Positions 1 to 9,379 of a DNA stretch of 64,000 nucleotides are shown piece by piece (the stretch's first letter is position 1; each line of letters begins with the position of its first letter). Under the pieces are notes generated by a model. The model was not told the DNA's origin. It did not search any database and was given only the letters and a program-made list of their open reading frames with translations. This stretch comes from Enterobacter asburiae (GTDB lineage Bacteria; Pseudomonadota; Gammaproteobacteria; Enterobacterales; Enterobacteriaceae): NCBI RefSeq assembly GCF_021440515.1, contig NZ_JAKCMV010000032.1, positions 62,001 through 126,000 of the forward strand. Reading direction: 5' to 3'. The translations under genes were made by a program, and so were the position numbers.

Positions 1-609
1 AAAAGAAAAATGGAGCAGGCGCGCCTGAAGAAGCTGCGCGGTGACCTGGATCAGCTGATTGAGGCCGACCCGAAACTGCGCGCGCTGCGCCCGCACCTGA
101 AGATTGACCTGGTGCAGGAAGGGCTGCGTATTCAGATTATCGACAGCCAGAATCGCCCGATGTTTAAAACCGGCAGCGCGGAGGTTGAACCCTATATGCG
201 CGATATCCTGCGCGCCATTGCGCCGGTGCTGAACGGCATTCCAAACCGTATCAGCCTGTCAGGACACACGGATGATTTCCCGTATGCCAGCGGGGAGAAG
301 GGATACAGCAACTGGGAGCTTTCTGCCGACCGTGCCAACGCCTCGCGTCGCGAGCTGGTGGCCGGTGGGCTTGATGATGGCAAGGTACTGCGCGTGGTCG
401 GCATGGCGGCAACCATGCGCGTCACCGACCGCGGGCCGGACGACGCCATCAACCGTCGTATCAGTCTTTTAGTGCTGAACCAGCAGGCGGAGCAGGCCAT
501 CCTGCATGAAAACGCCGAAAGTCAGAATGAGTCACTGGACGATTTAAAACAGCCTGGGGCCGTACCTTCGGCTGCCGTTCCAACATCGCCACCAGCCAAT
601 ACGAGGTGA
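1..609 (+). CDS. motB: Flagellar stator protein MotB (3' part)
   Basis: MotB pairs with MotA to form the proton-driven stator and anchors it to peptidoglycan. Only the C-terminal 202 codons or so are in the window; the frame is open from base 1, so the gene is cut by the window edge, not broken. The visible part is an OmpA-like peptidoglycan-binding domain with the motifs SGHTDD and NWELSADRA. The transmembrane helix with the proton-binding aspartate lies outside. A Pro/Ala-rich tail ends 4 bp before cheA, as in the E. coli motAB-cheAW operon. Confidence 0.95.
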   Translation, partial: KRKMEQARLKKLRGDLDQLIEADPKLRALRPHLKIDLVQEGLRIQIIDSQNRPMFKTGSAEVEPYMRDILRAIAPVLNGIPNRISLSGHTDDFPYASGEKGYSNWELSADRANASRRELVAGGLDDGKVLRVVGMAATMRVTDRGPDDAINRRISLLVLNQQAEQAILHENAESQNESLDDLKQPGAVPSAAVPTSPPANTR

Positions 610-613
610 TAGC

Positions 614-2629
614 GTGAGCATGGATATTAGCGATTTTTATCAGACATTCTTTGATGAAGCCGACGAATTGTTGGCGGATATGGAGCAACACCTGCTGGAT
701 CTGGTGCCTGAAGCGCCGGATTCAGAGCAGCTTAATGCCATCTTCCGTGCGGCGCACTCCATTAAGGGCGGGGCCGGAACCTTTGGTTTTACCATCTTGC
801 AGGAGACCACCCATTTAATGGAAAACCTGCTCGATGAAGCGCGACGCGGTGAGATGCAGCTCAATACCGACATTATTAACCTGTTTTTGGAAACGAAAGA
901 TATTATGCAGGAACAGCTCGACGCCTATAAAAGCTCGGCAGAGCCTGATGCCGCCAGCTTTGAATACATCTGCAACGCGCTGCGCCAGCTGGCGCTGGAA
1001 GCAAAAGGCGAGGCCGCAGCGCCCGTCGTGCGCCCGGCAAACCTGAGCGTTGTGGATACGGTGGCGACACCGGATGCTGCCCCGGCGGGCAAGCTGCGCG
1101 TGGTGCTGTCGCGCCTGAAAGAGAGCGAAGTCAACCTGCTGGAAGAAGAGCTGGGCAACCTTGCGACCTTAAGCAACGTGGTGAAGGGTAAAGACAGCCT
1201 TGCGGCGACCCTTGACGACGGCATCGGCCAGGACGATATCGTGGCGGTGCTGTGCTTCGTTATCGAAGCCGATCAGATTGCCTTTGAAACCGACACGCCG
1301 GAAGCCCCGGCGGCGGTTGAAGAGGTTGCCGTCGTTGCGCCCGCTGCCGCACCGGCGGCGGTGGCAGCCCCTGCGCTGAAAGCGGTGCCGAAAGAGCCTG
1401 CGGCGCCGGGTCGCGGTGAAAAGCCGGCGGCACGCGCCAGCGAATCCACCAGCATCCGCGTGGCGGTAGAGAAGGTTGACCAGCTGATTAACCTGGTCGG
1501 TGAGCTGGTGATCACCCAGTCGATGCTGGCCCAGCGTTCCAACGAACTCGATCCGGTGACCCACGGGGATCTGATCACCAGCATGGGTCAGTTACAACGT
1601 AACGCCCGCGATTTGCAGGAATCGGTAATGTCCATCCGCATGATGCCGATGGAGTATGTCTTCAGCCGCTTCCCGCGCCTGGTGCGCGATCTGGCCGGCA
1701 AGCTCAACAAGCAAATCGAACTGACGCTGATGGGCAGCTCCACCGAGCTGGATAAGAGCCTGATTGAACGCATTATCGATCCGTTAACGCACCTGGTGCG
1801 TAACAGCCTCGACCACGGTATCGAGCTGCCGGAAAACCGCGTCGCGGCGGGCAAATCCCCGGTCGGCAACCTGATCCTCTCAGCGGAACACCAGGGCGGC
1901 AATATCTGCATTGAAGTGACCGATGACGGTGCCGGTCTGAACCGCGAGCGCATCCTGGCGAAGGCGATTTCCCAGGGGATGGCGGTGAACGAAAACATGA
2001 CCGATGAAGAGGTCGGGATGCTGATCTTCGCCCCTGGCTTCTCCACCGCCGAGCAGGTGACGGACGTGTCCGGCCGCGGCGTGGGCATGGACGTGGTGAA
2101 ACGTAACATCCAGGAGATGGGCGGCCACGTTGAGATTAAATCGAAGCAGGGATCGGGCACCACTATCCGTATTCTGCTGCCGCTGACGCTGGCTATCCTC
2201 GACGGCATGTCGGTGAAAGTGGCTGACGAAGTCTTTATTCTGCCGCTGAACGCGGTGATGGAATCCCTGCAACCGCGTGAAGAAGATCTGCACCCGCTGG
2301 CGGGCGGCGAGCGCGTGCTGGAAGTGCGCGGCGAATACCTGCCGCTGGTCGAGCTGTGGAAAGTGTTCGAAGTGGACGGTGCCAAAACCGAAGCCACGCA
2401 GGGCATCGTGGTTATTCTGCAAAGCGCGGGTCGTCGCTATGCGCTGCTGGTCGATCAGCTGATTGGCCAGCATCAGGTGGTGGTAAAGAACCTTGAAAGT
2501 AACTACCGCAAAGTGCCGGGGATTTCTGCCGCCACCATCCTGGGCGATGGCAGCGTGGCGCTGATCGTTGATGTGTCAGCGCTTCAGGGATTAAATCGTG
2601 AACAACGTGTGGCGTACACAGCCGCCTGA
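614..2629 (+). CDS. cheA: Chemotaxis histidine kinase CheA
   Basis: CheA is the cytoplasmic kinase that, docked to receptors through CheW, phosphorylates CheY and CheB. The 671 residues show the P1 phosphotransfer domain with His48 in AAHSIKGG, an Ala/Pro-rich linker to a P2 docking region, the P3 dimerisation helices, the P4 ATP-binding domain (N box [11 protein letters not shown] boxes DDGAG and GRGVGMDVV) and a C-terminal CheW-like P5 domain. Translation starts at GTG 614. Met98 (ATG at 905) matches the internal start that gives the short CheA form in E. coli. It lies 4 bp after motB and 19 bp before cheW. Confidence 0.98.
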   Translation: MSMDISDFYQTFFDEADELLADMEQHLLDLVPEAPDSEQLNAIFRAAHSIKGGAGTFGFTILQETTHLMENLLDEARRGEMQLNTDIINLFLETKDIMQEQLDAYKSSAEPDAASFEYICNALRQLALEAKGEAAAPVVRPANLSVVDTVATPDAAPAGKLRVVLSRLKESEVNLLEEELGNLATLSNVVKGKDSLAATLDDGIGQDDIVAVLCFVIEADQIAFETDTPEAPAAVEEVAVVAPAAAPAAVAAPALKAVPKEPAAPGRGEKPAARASESTSIRVAVEKVDQLINLVGELVITQSMLAQRSNELDPVTHGDLITSMGQLQRNARDLQESVMSIRMMPMEYVFSRFPRLVRDLAGKLNKQIELTLMGSSTELDKSLIERIIDPLTHLVRNSLDHGIELPENRVAAGKSPVGNLILSAEHQGGNICIEVTDDGAGLNRERILAKAISQGMAVNENMTDEEVGMLIFAPGFSTAEQVTDVSGRGVGMDVVKRNIQEMGGHVEIKSKQGSGTTIRILLPLTLAILDGMSVKVADEVFILPLNAVMESLQPREEDLHPLAGGERVLEVRGEYLPLVELWKVFEVDGAKTEATQGIVVILQSAGRRYALLVDQLIGQHQVVVKNLESNYRKVPGISAATILGDGSVALIVDVSALQGLNREQRVAYTAA

Positions 2630-2648
2630 TTAAGTAGAAGGTAATAAC

Positions 2649-3152
2649 ATGACCGGTATGAGTAACGTAACGAAACTGGCGGGCGAGCCATCTGGACAGG
2701 AGTTCCTGGTTTTCACTTTAGGCGATGAAGAGTACGGCATCGACATCCTGAAAGTGCAGGAAATTCGCGGCTACGATCAGGTGACCCGCATCGCGAACAC
2801 GCCAGCGTTTATCAAAGGGGTAACTAACCTGCGCGGCGTGATTGTGCCGATCGTAGACCTGCGCGTGAAGTTCAGCCAGGGCGATGTGGATTACAACGAG
2901 AACACCGTGGTGATCGTCCTGAACCTGGGCCAGCGCGTGGTCGGGATTGTGGTGGACGGGGTGTCTGACGTGCTGTCGCTGACCTCGGATCAGATCCGTC
3001 CTGCACCGGAGTTTGCGGTCACGCTGTCCACCGAGTACCTGACCGGGCTTGGCGCGCTGGGCGAGCGGATGCTGATTCTGGTGAATATCGAGAAGCTGCT
3101 GAACAGCGATGAGATGGCGCTGCTGGATATCGCGGCGAGTCACGTGGCATAA
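2649..3152 (+). CDS. cheW: Chemotaxis coupling protein CheW
   Basis: CheW is the small cytoplasmic adaptor that bridges receptor tips and the CheA P5 domain. The 167-residue product is almost identical to E. coli CheW, beginning [10 protein letters not shown], with the conserved core [16 protein letters not shown]. It closes the motB-cheA-cheW run; here, unlike in E. coli, it is not followed directly by tar. An inverted REP pair begins 5 bp after the stop codon and ends in a T run, so it probably ends this transcript. Confidence 0.98.
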   Translation: MTGMSNVTKLAGEPSGQEFLVFTLGDEEYGIDILKVQEIRGYDQVTRIANTPAFIKGVTNLRGVIVPIVDLRVKFSQGDVDYNENTVVIVLNLGQRVVGIVVDGVSDVLSLTSDQIRPAPEFAVTLSTEYLTGLGALGERMLILVNIEKLLNSDEMALLDIAASHVA

Positions 3153-3156
3153 AACC

Positions 3157-3243
3157 AAGCCGGGTGGCGCTTGCGCTTACCCGGCCTACCTGTTCGTGTT
3201 CCTTTGTAGGCCGGGTAAGGCGAAGCCGCCACCCGGCTTTTTT
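3157..3243. repeat. Inverted pair of REP elements after cheW
   Basis: Two REP-type units face each other: 3157-3189 and 3206-3243, each with the GCCGGGTGGCG/CGCCACCCGGC core, separated by about 16 bp. Together they can fold as one long hairpin, and the right copy runs into six T residues. This looks like a BIME and may also end the cheW message. Related copies sit at 33213-33245 and 42358-42432. Confidence 0.8.
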
Positions 3244-3320
3244 ATTGACGATGATGATGCCGATGTGTGGGTGTTGAGCGCAGTGCGCAGCACCGATTTT
3301 TTGCGGGGCCGCGGGGATTG

Positions 3321-3350
3321 AAAAGGGGGCCGCGGTGGCCCCCTTTTCCC
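3321..3350. terminator. GC-rich hairpin between cheW and the symporter gene
   Basis: A perfect 11-bp stem (3321-3331 with 3337-3347) around a 5-base loop, with A and T runs on the two flanks, so it can work in either direction. It sits 69 bp beyond the stop codon of the leftward symporter gene and is its likely terminator. Confidence 0.7.
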
Positions 3351-3415
3351 GTTCACGGGTTGTGAAAATACATATTCTCCGGAATGAAGGTGAACGGAAT
3401 AATTCCACCCACCCC

Positions 3416-4675
3416 TTACGCTTCCTGCTCAACCAACTCCTCTTGCTCCTCGCGCGCCCCTTCATTCTGCGACAGCATCGCCGTCGCGATCCCGTTCCCC
3501 AGCACGTTAATCGCCGAACGCCCCATATCCAGGAAATGGTCAATTCCCATCAGCAGCAAAATCCCGGCGACCGGAATATTAAAGCTCGGAATCGTCGCTG
3601 CCAGCACCACCAACGCCGAGCGCGGCACGCCGGCAATCCCTTTTGACGCCAGCATAAGGGTTAACATCAGCACCGTCACTTCTGAGAAGCTCAGGTGAAT
3701 ATTGTACGCCTGGGCGATAAACATCGACGCAAACGAGCAGTACACCATCGAGCCCACCAGGTTAAAGGAGTAACCAATCGGCAGCACGAACGACGCGATG
3801 TTGCGCGAGCAGCCAAAGCGCTCAAGCTGTTCCAGCGTTTTGGGATAGGCCGCTTCGGAACTGCTGGTGGTAAAGGCCACCAGCACCGGGTCTTTCAGCA
3901 TGCCGACCAGGCGGAACACCTCTTTTTTCAGCACCATATAGCCCACCGCCAGCAGCACTATGCAGGTCAGCAGAATAGCCGCGTAGTAGCCGCCAATAAA
4001 CGAGGCATAGTTCAGCAGAATACCCAGACCCTGGGTGGCGATAACCGACGAAATCGCCGCGAAGATCGCCAGCGGCGCAACGTACATCACGTAGCCGGTG
4101 ACCTTCAGCATGATGTGGGACACCACGTCCAGCGCGGCAACCAGCGGGGCGTTAAATTTTTGCCCCAGCGACGCCCCGGCAATGCCGAAGAACATCGAGA
4201 ACACCACGATTTGCAGGATCTCGTTATTCGCCATCGCCCCGGCAATGCTGGTGGGAATGGTATGCGACACGAAAGCCTTCAGCGTCATACCGCTTACGGC
4301 AAGCCCGGTATCCACCGCCTCGTGCGGGATCGCCAGATTCAGGCCGCTGCCCGGGCGTTCAAGGGTAACGATAAACAGCCCCACCAGAATCGACAGCACC
4401 GACGAGCTGATAAACCACACCATCGCTTTACCGCCCACGCGACCAATCGTGGAGGTTTCGCCGAGCTTCATAATGCCGACCGTTAAGGTGCTGAAGACCA
4501 GCGGCGCAATCACCATTTTAATCAGCCGCAGGAATATGTCGGTCAGCAGGGTGATGTTGTCGGCCCAGGACGAGATGACATCCTGCGGCGCATATTCATG
4601 AATTGCCGCCCCCGAAAGAATACCCGCCAGCATGAAGATCACGATGAAGAGTGTGAGTTTGTTTGCACTTGCCAC
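3416..4675 (-). CDS. DAACS-family symporter, GltP-like (acidic amino acid or dicarboxylate)
   Basis: A 419-residue inner-membrane sodium or proton symporter of the glutamate/dicarboxylate family. Family signatures are the serine-rich TSSSEAAYP loop, GYSFNLVGS, SKGIAGVPRS and the last-helix motif DMGRSAINVLGN (about residues 383-394). In that motif Asp383, Arg386 and Asn390 sit where glutamate/aspartate carriers bind the substrate amino and side-chain carboxyl groups; DctA-type carriers lack this Asp. Aspartate or glutamate is therefore the better substrate guess. Start is GTG 4675 with GAGGG 9 nt upstream. It stands alone, opposite to the chemotaxis genes and divergent from the Csu-type operon, and is not at this place in E. 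coli. Confidence 0.75.
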   Translation of the reverse strand: MASANKLTLFIVIFMLAGILSGAAIHEYAPQDVISSWADNITLLTDIFLRLIKMVIAPLVFSTLTVGIMKLGETSTIGRVGGKAMVWFISSSVLSILVGLFIVTLERPGSGLNLAIPHEAVDTGLAVSGMTLKAFVSHTIPTSIAGAMANNEILQIVVFSMFFGIAGASLGQKFNAPLVAALDVVSHIMLKVTGYVMYVAPLAIFAAISSVIATQGLGILLNYASFIGGYYAAILLTCIVLLAVGYMVLKKEVFRLVGMLKDPVLVAFTTSSSEAAYPKTLEQLERFGCSRNIASFVLPIGYSFNLVGSMVYCSFASMFIAQAYNIHLSFSEVTVLMLTLMLASKGIAGVPRSALVVLAATIPSFNIPVAGILLLMGIDHFLDMGRSAINVLGNGIATAMLSQNEGAREEQEELVEQEA

Positions 4676-4821
4676 GAAAAATTACCCTCTATGCGCTAAA
4701 GATGTCGCCTGCGCAGAGATATATGTGTTTTTTATTACCGCGCAGAAATTAATTCAGCAGACAAATTGAAGTAAAGCGCCGTCAGATACAACTGATTTTT
4801 ATTTTTTATTGACTTTGTTGA

Positions 4822-4836
4822 ATCGGAAAAACCGAT
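4822..4836. repeat. Short inverted repeat beside the CRP-like site
   Basis: ATCGG and CCGAT arms around five A residues, ending 4 bp before the CRP-like site. It could be a second operator in the same control region. No known regulator is recognised from it. Confidence 0.35.
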
Positions 4837-4840
4837 ATAT

Positions 4841-4856
4841 TGTGACGCTAATCACG
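4841..4856. promoter_or_regulatory. Candidate CRP (cAMP receptor protein) site
   Basis: The sequence TGTGACGCTAATCACG has the CRP half-sites TGTGA and TCACG (consensus TCACA) with the correct 6-bp spacer, embedded in AT-rich DNA. It lies 166 bp upstream of the symporter start and 250 bp from the fimbrial start. Carbon-source carriers of this family are often under CRP, so the symporter is the likelier target. Confidence 0.5.
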
Positions 4857-5105
4857 TTTTTAGGGATATATCTTCACCAGTCGACCTGATTGCGCGGCGT
4901 CAATAAAGTTAACCTTTTGTTATAAAAGTAAATATGTTGTCAATAATGCGAAAGTTGTGCGGGGAAAGCGAAGGGTGGTTGAAGCGTTATCCATAAACTA
5001 AATTCTCATTAACCCCCACCTGAGGATAGTTAAGCGGGGCTAACATATTGAGTGCTATTAATAAAATGTGAAAAGCGAGCAGAAACATCTTCTGGAGGGC
5101 GGTAA

Positions 5106-5678
5106 ATGAAAAGAAAACTCCTTTTGATTGGTGCAGGCACCTTTTTGTCAGCCGTGACGGTGCATCAGGCGCTGGCGGTAACCAGCAGCGGGACCATCGG
5201 CGCAACGCTGACCCTGACCAACGGCTGCCTGATTAACGGCTCGCCAACCCAAAACGGCATTAACTTCGGTACGCTCGATTTTGGTACGCATCCGGCGACC
5301 TTCTCCACGCTCACCACCCAGCTCACCGGCGCGAGCGGCGGCAACACCTTTACCATCCAGTGCACCACCGCCAGCTACACGGTGGCGATCACCGGCAATA
5401 CCAACTCCACCGCACCGGGCACCGTGGTGGGCACGCCGGGTACGCCCGCGCGCTACCTCATTAACACCGCCAACGCCGCATCGGGGGTGGCCTACAGCCT
5501 CTACAGCGACAGCGGGTTTAACAACGTCATCGCCAACAACGCGTCGCTTCCCGTCGCCTCCACCGCGGGAGGGGTTAACAGTTACACCCTCTACGGGCGG
5601 ATCACCGGCGGCGGCAACAGCGTCACGGTTGTGCCGGGCACCTATACCGACACCATTAACGTTAGCGTGACCTACTAA
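5106..5678 (+). CDS. Csu-type fimbrial subunit (spore coat U domain)
   Basis: A 190-residue secreted pilin of the spore coat protein U family, the subunit type of archaic (Csu-like) chaperone-usher pili. A signal peptide of about 24 residues ends in HQALA. The mature protein starts as a beta-rich, Gly/Thr/Asn-rich chain with the family motif LDFGTH and ends in TYTDTINVSVTY, the alternating C-terminal strand that the chaperone captures. Two cysteines flank the first part of the domain. It is the first of five tightly packed genes and is probably the main shaft subunit. Confidence 0.85.
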   Translation: MKRKLLLIGAGTFLSAVTVHQALAVTSSGTIGATLTLTNGCLINGSPTQNGINFGTLDFGTHPATFSTLTTQLTGASGGNTFTIQCTTASYTVAITGNTNSTAPGTVVGTPGTPARYLINTANAASGVAYSLYSDSGFNNVIANNASLPVASTAGGVNSYTLYGRITGGGNSVTVVPGTYTDTINVSVTY

Positions 5679-5692
5679 CCACCGAGCCAGCC

Positions 5693-6241
5693 ATGAAGGC
5701 ATCGTTTTTACGTCTGCGCGCCGTCGCAGAGGGATTTCTGCACGCTTTTTTTGCGCTCATGGCAGGGGCGCTAGCCACCCTCCCGGCAGAGGCGATTACG
5801 CAGCAGAGCTTTCGGGTCAGCGCGACCATCGTTCCGGGATGTTCCGTGACCACCGGAACGGGCGGGCTGCTCGGCACGCTGGATTTTGGCACCCATACCG
5901 GGGTGGAGAGCGCCCCGGTTAACACCAGCTTTGTGCCGAACGGTTCGCTCTCCATTGCCTGTACGCCGGGCGTGGGGCTGAGTATGAGCATCGACGGCGG
6001 GCAGCATTACGGCTCGGTGCGACAGATGCAGCGCTCGGGCGGCACGCAGGTGGTGGGGTATCGGCTTTACAGCAGCAGCTCGCTGGCGGCCAACAGCGAG
6101 ATTGGGGTCAACCAGGCGGTGGCGGTGACCTACACCAACAGCAACAACATTGCGCTGCCGCTTTTTGGTGTGGCGCTCCTGACGGGATTCAGTCCTGCGG
6201 GAACCTATACAGACACACTCACCGTGACGTTGTCATGGTGA
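5693..6241 (+). CDS. Csu-type minor fimbrial subunit (spore coat U domain)
   Basis: A 182-residue paralogue of the preceding subunit, 14 bp downstream. It has a long N-terminal signal region with a hydrophobic core (FFALMAGALATLPAEA), the motif LDFGTHTG, two conserved cysteines and a C-terminal strand ending TYTDTLTVTLSW. It resembles the minor subunits of Acinetobacter Csu pili. Its exact place in the pilus cannot be read from sequence. Confidence 0.8.
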   Translation: MKASFLRLRAVAEGFLHAFFALMAGALATLPAEAITQQSFRVSATIVPGCSVTTGTGGLLGTLDFGTHTGVESAPVNTSFVPNGSLSIACTPGVGLSMSIDGGQHYGSVRQMQRSGGTQVVGYRLYSSSSLAANSEIGVNQAVAVTYTNSNNIALPLFGVALLTGFSPAGTYTDTLTVTLSW

Positions 6242-6257
6242 TACAGGGAGAACGTGT

Positions 6258-7019
6258 ATGAAGGCATCTTTTTGGCAGGTGTGCGTGCTGGGGGCGTGCT
6301 GCGCGTCCGGCGCGATGGCCCCTCAGGCGCGGGCGGCGGCGACCATTTTGCTCTGGCCTATCGATCCGTGGCTGTCGGCAGACACCAAAGCGACCGAGCT
6401 GTGGGTACAAAATCAGGGCAGCAGCGCCACCACCATGCAGGTGCGTATCGTGCGCTGGCGTCAGGAAAACGGCTATGAACGCTATACCGCCCAGCAGGAC
6501 GTGGTCGCCAGCCCGCCGATTATGACGATTGCCAAAGGCAGCAAGCAGCTGATCCGTCTGATTAAGCAGAGCGAGGTCCCGACGGGCGTCGAGCAGGCCT
6601 ACCGCATTATCGTCGACGAAATTCCTCAGGCCGACGCCAAAGCCGAGCCGACTATCGGCCTCAAGCTGCAAATGCGCTACTCCATTCCGCTGTTTGTCTA
6701 CGGTCAGGGGATCCCAACCATCAAAGAGGGGGCGCATCACGCGCTGGCCGACACGCAGAAGCTGAGCTGGCGGGTGGTTCAGGAGGGGGGTAAACCTGCG
6801 TTACAGGTGCGTAATACCGGGGATGTTCACGTCAGGCTGAGCCAGGTGGTGCTGGAGCAGGGGGGGCAAAAACGCACGGTGGCGGACGGGCTATTGGGCT
6901 ATGTTCTGCCGGACAGCAGCCGCAGCTGGCCGATCCCGGCGGGGGTATCGCACCCAAACCGGATGAGTGCGCAAATTAATGCCCAGGACACGCAATGGCA
7001 GTCGACCCCCGGCAACTGA
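6258..7019 (+). CDS. Csu-type periplasmic pilus chaperone
   Basis: A 253-residue PapD-like immunoglobulin-fold chaperone, CsuC type. It would hold spore coat U subunits in the periplasm by donating a strand. The signal peptide ends near PQARA. The early motif ILLWPIDPWL, the segment YRIIVDEIPQ and the G1-strand region LIRLIKQSEVP fit the family. The 3' end overlaps the usher gene by 25 bp, which points to coupled translation. Confidence 0.85.
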   Translation: MKASFWQVCVLGACCASGAMAPQARAAATILLWPIDPWLSADTKATELWVQNQGSSATTMQVRIVRWRQENGYERYTAQQDVVASPPIMTIAKGSKQLIRLIKQSEVPTGVEQAYRIIVDEIPQADAKAEPTIGLKLQMRYSIPLFVYGQGIPTIKEGAHHALADTQKLSWRVVQEGGKPALQVRNTGDVHVRLSQVVLEQGGQKRTVADGLLGYVLPDSSRSWPIPAGVSHPNRMSAQINAQDTQWQSTPGN

Positions 7020-9379
7020 AGCCTGCGATGATGATTCTGCTCTGCGTCACGACAAGTACCTGGGCCGAGCCCGGCGACGACAGCCTACCGCCGCCGCCGG
7101 ACGCCCGGGCGCTGAATGACGAGGCGCAGTTTCAGCTCACCGTGGTGCTCAACCATTACGATACCGGGCTGGTGGCGCCCGTGACCCAGCGCGGCGGGGC
7201 GTTTTTTATGTCGAGCGCCGACCTGCTGCGCGCCGGGCTGCCGCCGGAGCACGTGCCCACCGGGGAGGTGAATCTCTCGACGCTCTCACCGGTGCGGGTC
7301 GAATATGACAGCGCCGGGCAGCGGCTGCTGCTGACGGTGCCCCGGGACTGGATCGCCTCGCGCGTCACGCCGTTCAGCGGCCAGACGGCGCAGAGCAAGC
7401 CGCACTACGGCTCCGGGGCGCTGCTGAACTACGACCTCTACACCAATCATACCGAACATACCGGCGGGCAGGCCGCGCTGTGGCACGAGTTTCGCTATTT
7501 CAACGACAAGGGATCTTTCTCGTCGACAGGCTACGCGCGGGAGAATTTCGCCGGGAATTCCGGCCAGCAGGAGGGGTACGTTCGTTACGACACCACGCTG
7601 ATGGTGACGAACGAAGAGGACGCCACCACCTGGAGCGTCGGGGACGTGATCGGCGATGCCCTGAGCTGGAGCAGCAGCGTGCGCATGGGCGGCATCAGCT
7701 ACGGGCGCGACTTCTCCCTGCGCCCGGATCTGGTGACCTGGCCGCTGCCGGAGTTCTCCGGGGAAGCGGCGGTGCCGACCTCGGTTGACCTCTTTATTAA
7801 CGGCTATCGCTCTGGCTCCACGCAGCTCCAGCCGGGGCCGTTTACCCTGACCAATCTGCCCTACATTAACGGCGCGGGGGATGCGGTGCTGATCACCACC
7901 GATGCCCTCGGGCGGCAGGTCAGCACCACGCTGCCGTTTTACGTCACCAGCGATCTGCTTAAGCAGGGGCTGAGCGACGGGGCGGTGACGCTCGGCAGCC
8001 TGCGGCGCAACTACGGCATTAAAAATTTCGATTACGGCCCGGCGGCGGGGAGCGGCTCTTACCGCTACGGGCTCACCGACTGGCTGACGCTGGAGGGCCA
8101 CAGCGAAGCGGCTGAGGATCTGGCCCTCGGCGGGGCGGGTACGGTGGTGAAGCTGGGCCGCTTCGGGGTGGTCAATTCCTCCTGGACCCAGAGCCGGATG
8201 CGCGGCGATAGCGGTGGGCAGGTCAACTGGGGATATCAGTACAGCACCAGCGAGTTCAGCGTTGCCACCCAGCACACCCGGCGCGACCGGGGCTTTGGCA
8301 ACCTCGCGCTCTACGATCGGCCGACCATTTATGACGAAAACAACAAGCCCATCGCCAGCCTCAGCCGCAATACCGATCAATATTCGCTGACCCTCAATAT
8401 GGGGCAGTACGGCAATATCGGCGCGGCGTGGATTGGCGTGGAAAGCTTCGACAGCCAGAAAACCGAGCTGCTGAACCTCTCCTGGAGCCGCAACCTGTGG
8501 GGCAGCAGCAGTATCTATCTTGCCGCCAGCCGCGACCAGCAGCGGGGCGACTGGACGGTGGCCATGTCGCTACAGGTGCCGCTCGGTGAGCGTGACAGCG
8601 CCGCCGTCACCTTTGAAAACACCCCGGATTCCGGCAGCACCCAGCGCATCAACTACAACTACTCAATGCCGTCCGACGGCGGGTTTAGCTGGAACATGGC
8701 CTGGGCGAACCAGTCCCGGTCGAGCAACTACCAGCAGGCCACGCTGGGCTGGCGCAATAATAACATCGAGGTGCAGGGCGGCGGCTACGGCGAGCGCGAC
8801 ATGATGACCTGGTGGACCGAGGCGATGGGCTCGATCGTGCTGATGGACGGCGAACTCTTTGCCGCGAACAAAATCAACGATGCCTTTGTGGTGATCAGCA
8901 CCGACGGCCACCCGGACGTGCCCGTCAGCTATGAAAACCAGCCGGTCGGCAAAACTAACCGTAACGGCTATCTGCTGGTGAGCGGCGTGTCGGCCTATTA
9001 CCCGGCGAGCTACAGCATCGACACCCTGAATCTTCCGGCGGATACCCGGCTGAAAGAGACCGAACGGCGGGTGGCTATTCGCCGCCACAGCGGCTATCTG
9101 GTGGATTTCCCGATGGAGCAGGAGCGGGTGGCGAGCGTGATCCTGCATGATGAAAACGGGCTGGCGATCCCGGTCGGAAGCCAGGTCAGACGCGCCTCGC
9201 GCAGCAACGCGGTGGTGGGCTACGACGGTCTCGCCTGGCTGGAAAACTTAAGCGACGTCAACGCGCTTGAGGTCACCACGCCGCAGGGCAAACGCTGCAC
9301 CGCCACGCTGACCGTAGACGCTAACCCGGAACACAAACTCAAAACCTACGGCCCGCTGACCTGCCGGGAGGCACCGTGA
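6995..9379 (+). CDS. Csu-type outer-membrane usher
   Basis: A 794-residue usher that would form the outer-membrane pore and assemble the spore coat U pilins. It shows the N-terminal domain, a long beta-barrel region with repeated aromatic/Gly strands, a plug-like segment around PTSVDLFINGYRSGSTQLQPG (split here as PTSVDLFINGYR and SGSTQLQPG), and a C-terminal domain with the cysteine pair CTATLTVDANPEHKLK...LTC. Start ATG 6995 is preferred because AGGA stands 6-10 nt upstream; ATG 7028 is an alternative that would shorten the signal peptide. It overlaps both neighbours. Confidence 0.88.
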   Translation: MAVDPRQLKPAMMILLCVTTSTWAEPGDDSLPPPPDARALNDEAQFQLTVVLNHYDTGLVAPVTQRGGAFFMSSADLLRAGLPPEHVPTGEVNLSTLSPVRVEYDSAGQRLLLTVPRDWIASRVTPFSGQTAQSKPHYGSGALLNYDLYTNHTEHTGGQAALWHEFRYFNDKGSFSSTGYARENFAGNSGQQEGYVRYDTTLMVTNEEDATTWSVGDVIGDALSWSSSVRMGGISYGRDFSLRPDLVTWPLPEFSGEAAVPTSVDLFINGYRSGSTQLQPGPFTLTNLPYINGAGDAVLITTDALGRQVSTTLPFYVTSDLLKQGLSDGAVTLGSLRRNYGIKNFDYGPAAGSGSYRYGLTDWLTLEGHSEAAEDLALGGAGTVVKLGRFGVVNSSWTQSRMRGDSGGQVNWGYQYSTSEFSVATQHTRRDRGFGNLALYDRPTIYDENNKPIASLSRNTDQYSLTLNMGQYGNIGAAWIGVESFDSQKTELLNLSWSRNLWGSSSIYLAASRDQQRGDWTVAMSLQVPLGERDSAAVTFENTPDSGSTQRINYNYSMPSDGGFSWNMAWANQSRSSNYQQATLGWRNNNIEVQGGGYGERDMMTWWTEAMGSIVLMDGELFAANKINDAFVVISTDGHPDVPVSYENQPVGKTNRNGYLLVSGVSAYYPASYSIDTLNLPADTRLKETERRVAIRRHSGYLVDFPMEQERVASVILHDENGLAIPVGSQVRRASRSNAVVGYDGLAWLENLSDVNALEVTTPQGKRCTATLTVDANPEHKLKTYGPLTCREAP

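Larger units (their letters stand above)
4676..5105. other. 430-bp AT-rich divergent regulatory region
   Basis: No gene is visible. This region carries the promoters for the leftward symporter and the rightward Csu-type fimbrial operon. It is clearly more AT-rich than the flanking genes. It contains a CRP-like site (4841-4856), a small inverted repeat (4822-4836) and a good ribosome-binding site, GGAGG at 5094-5098, 7 nt before the first fimbrial gene. No convincing -35/-10 pair could be fixed for either direction. Confidence 0.6.
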
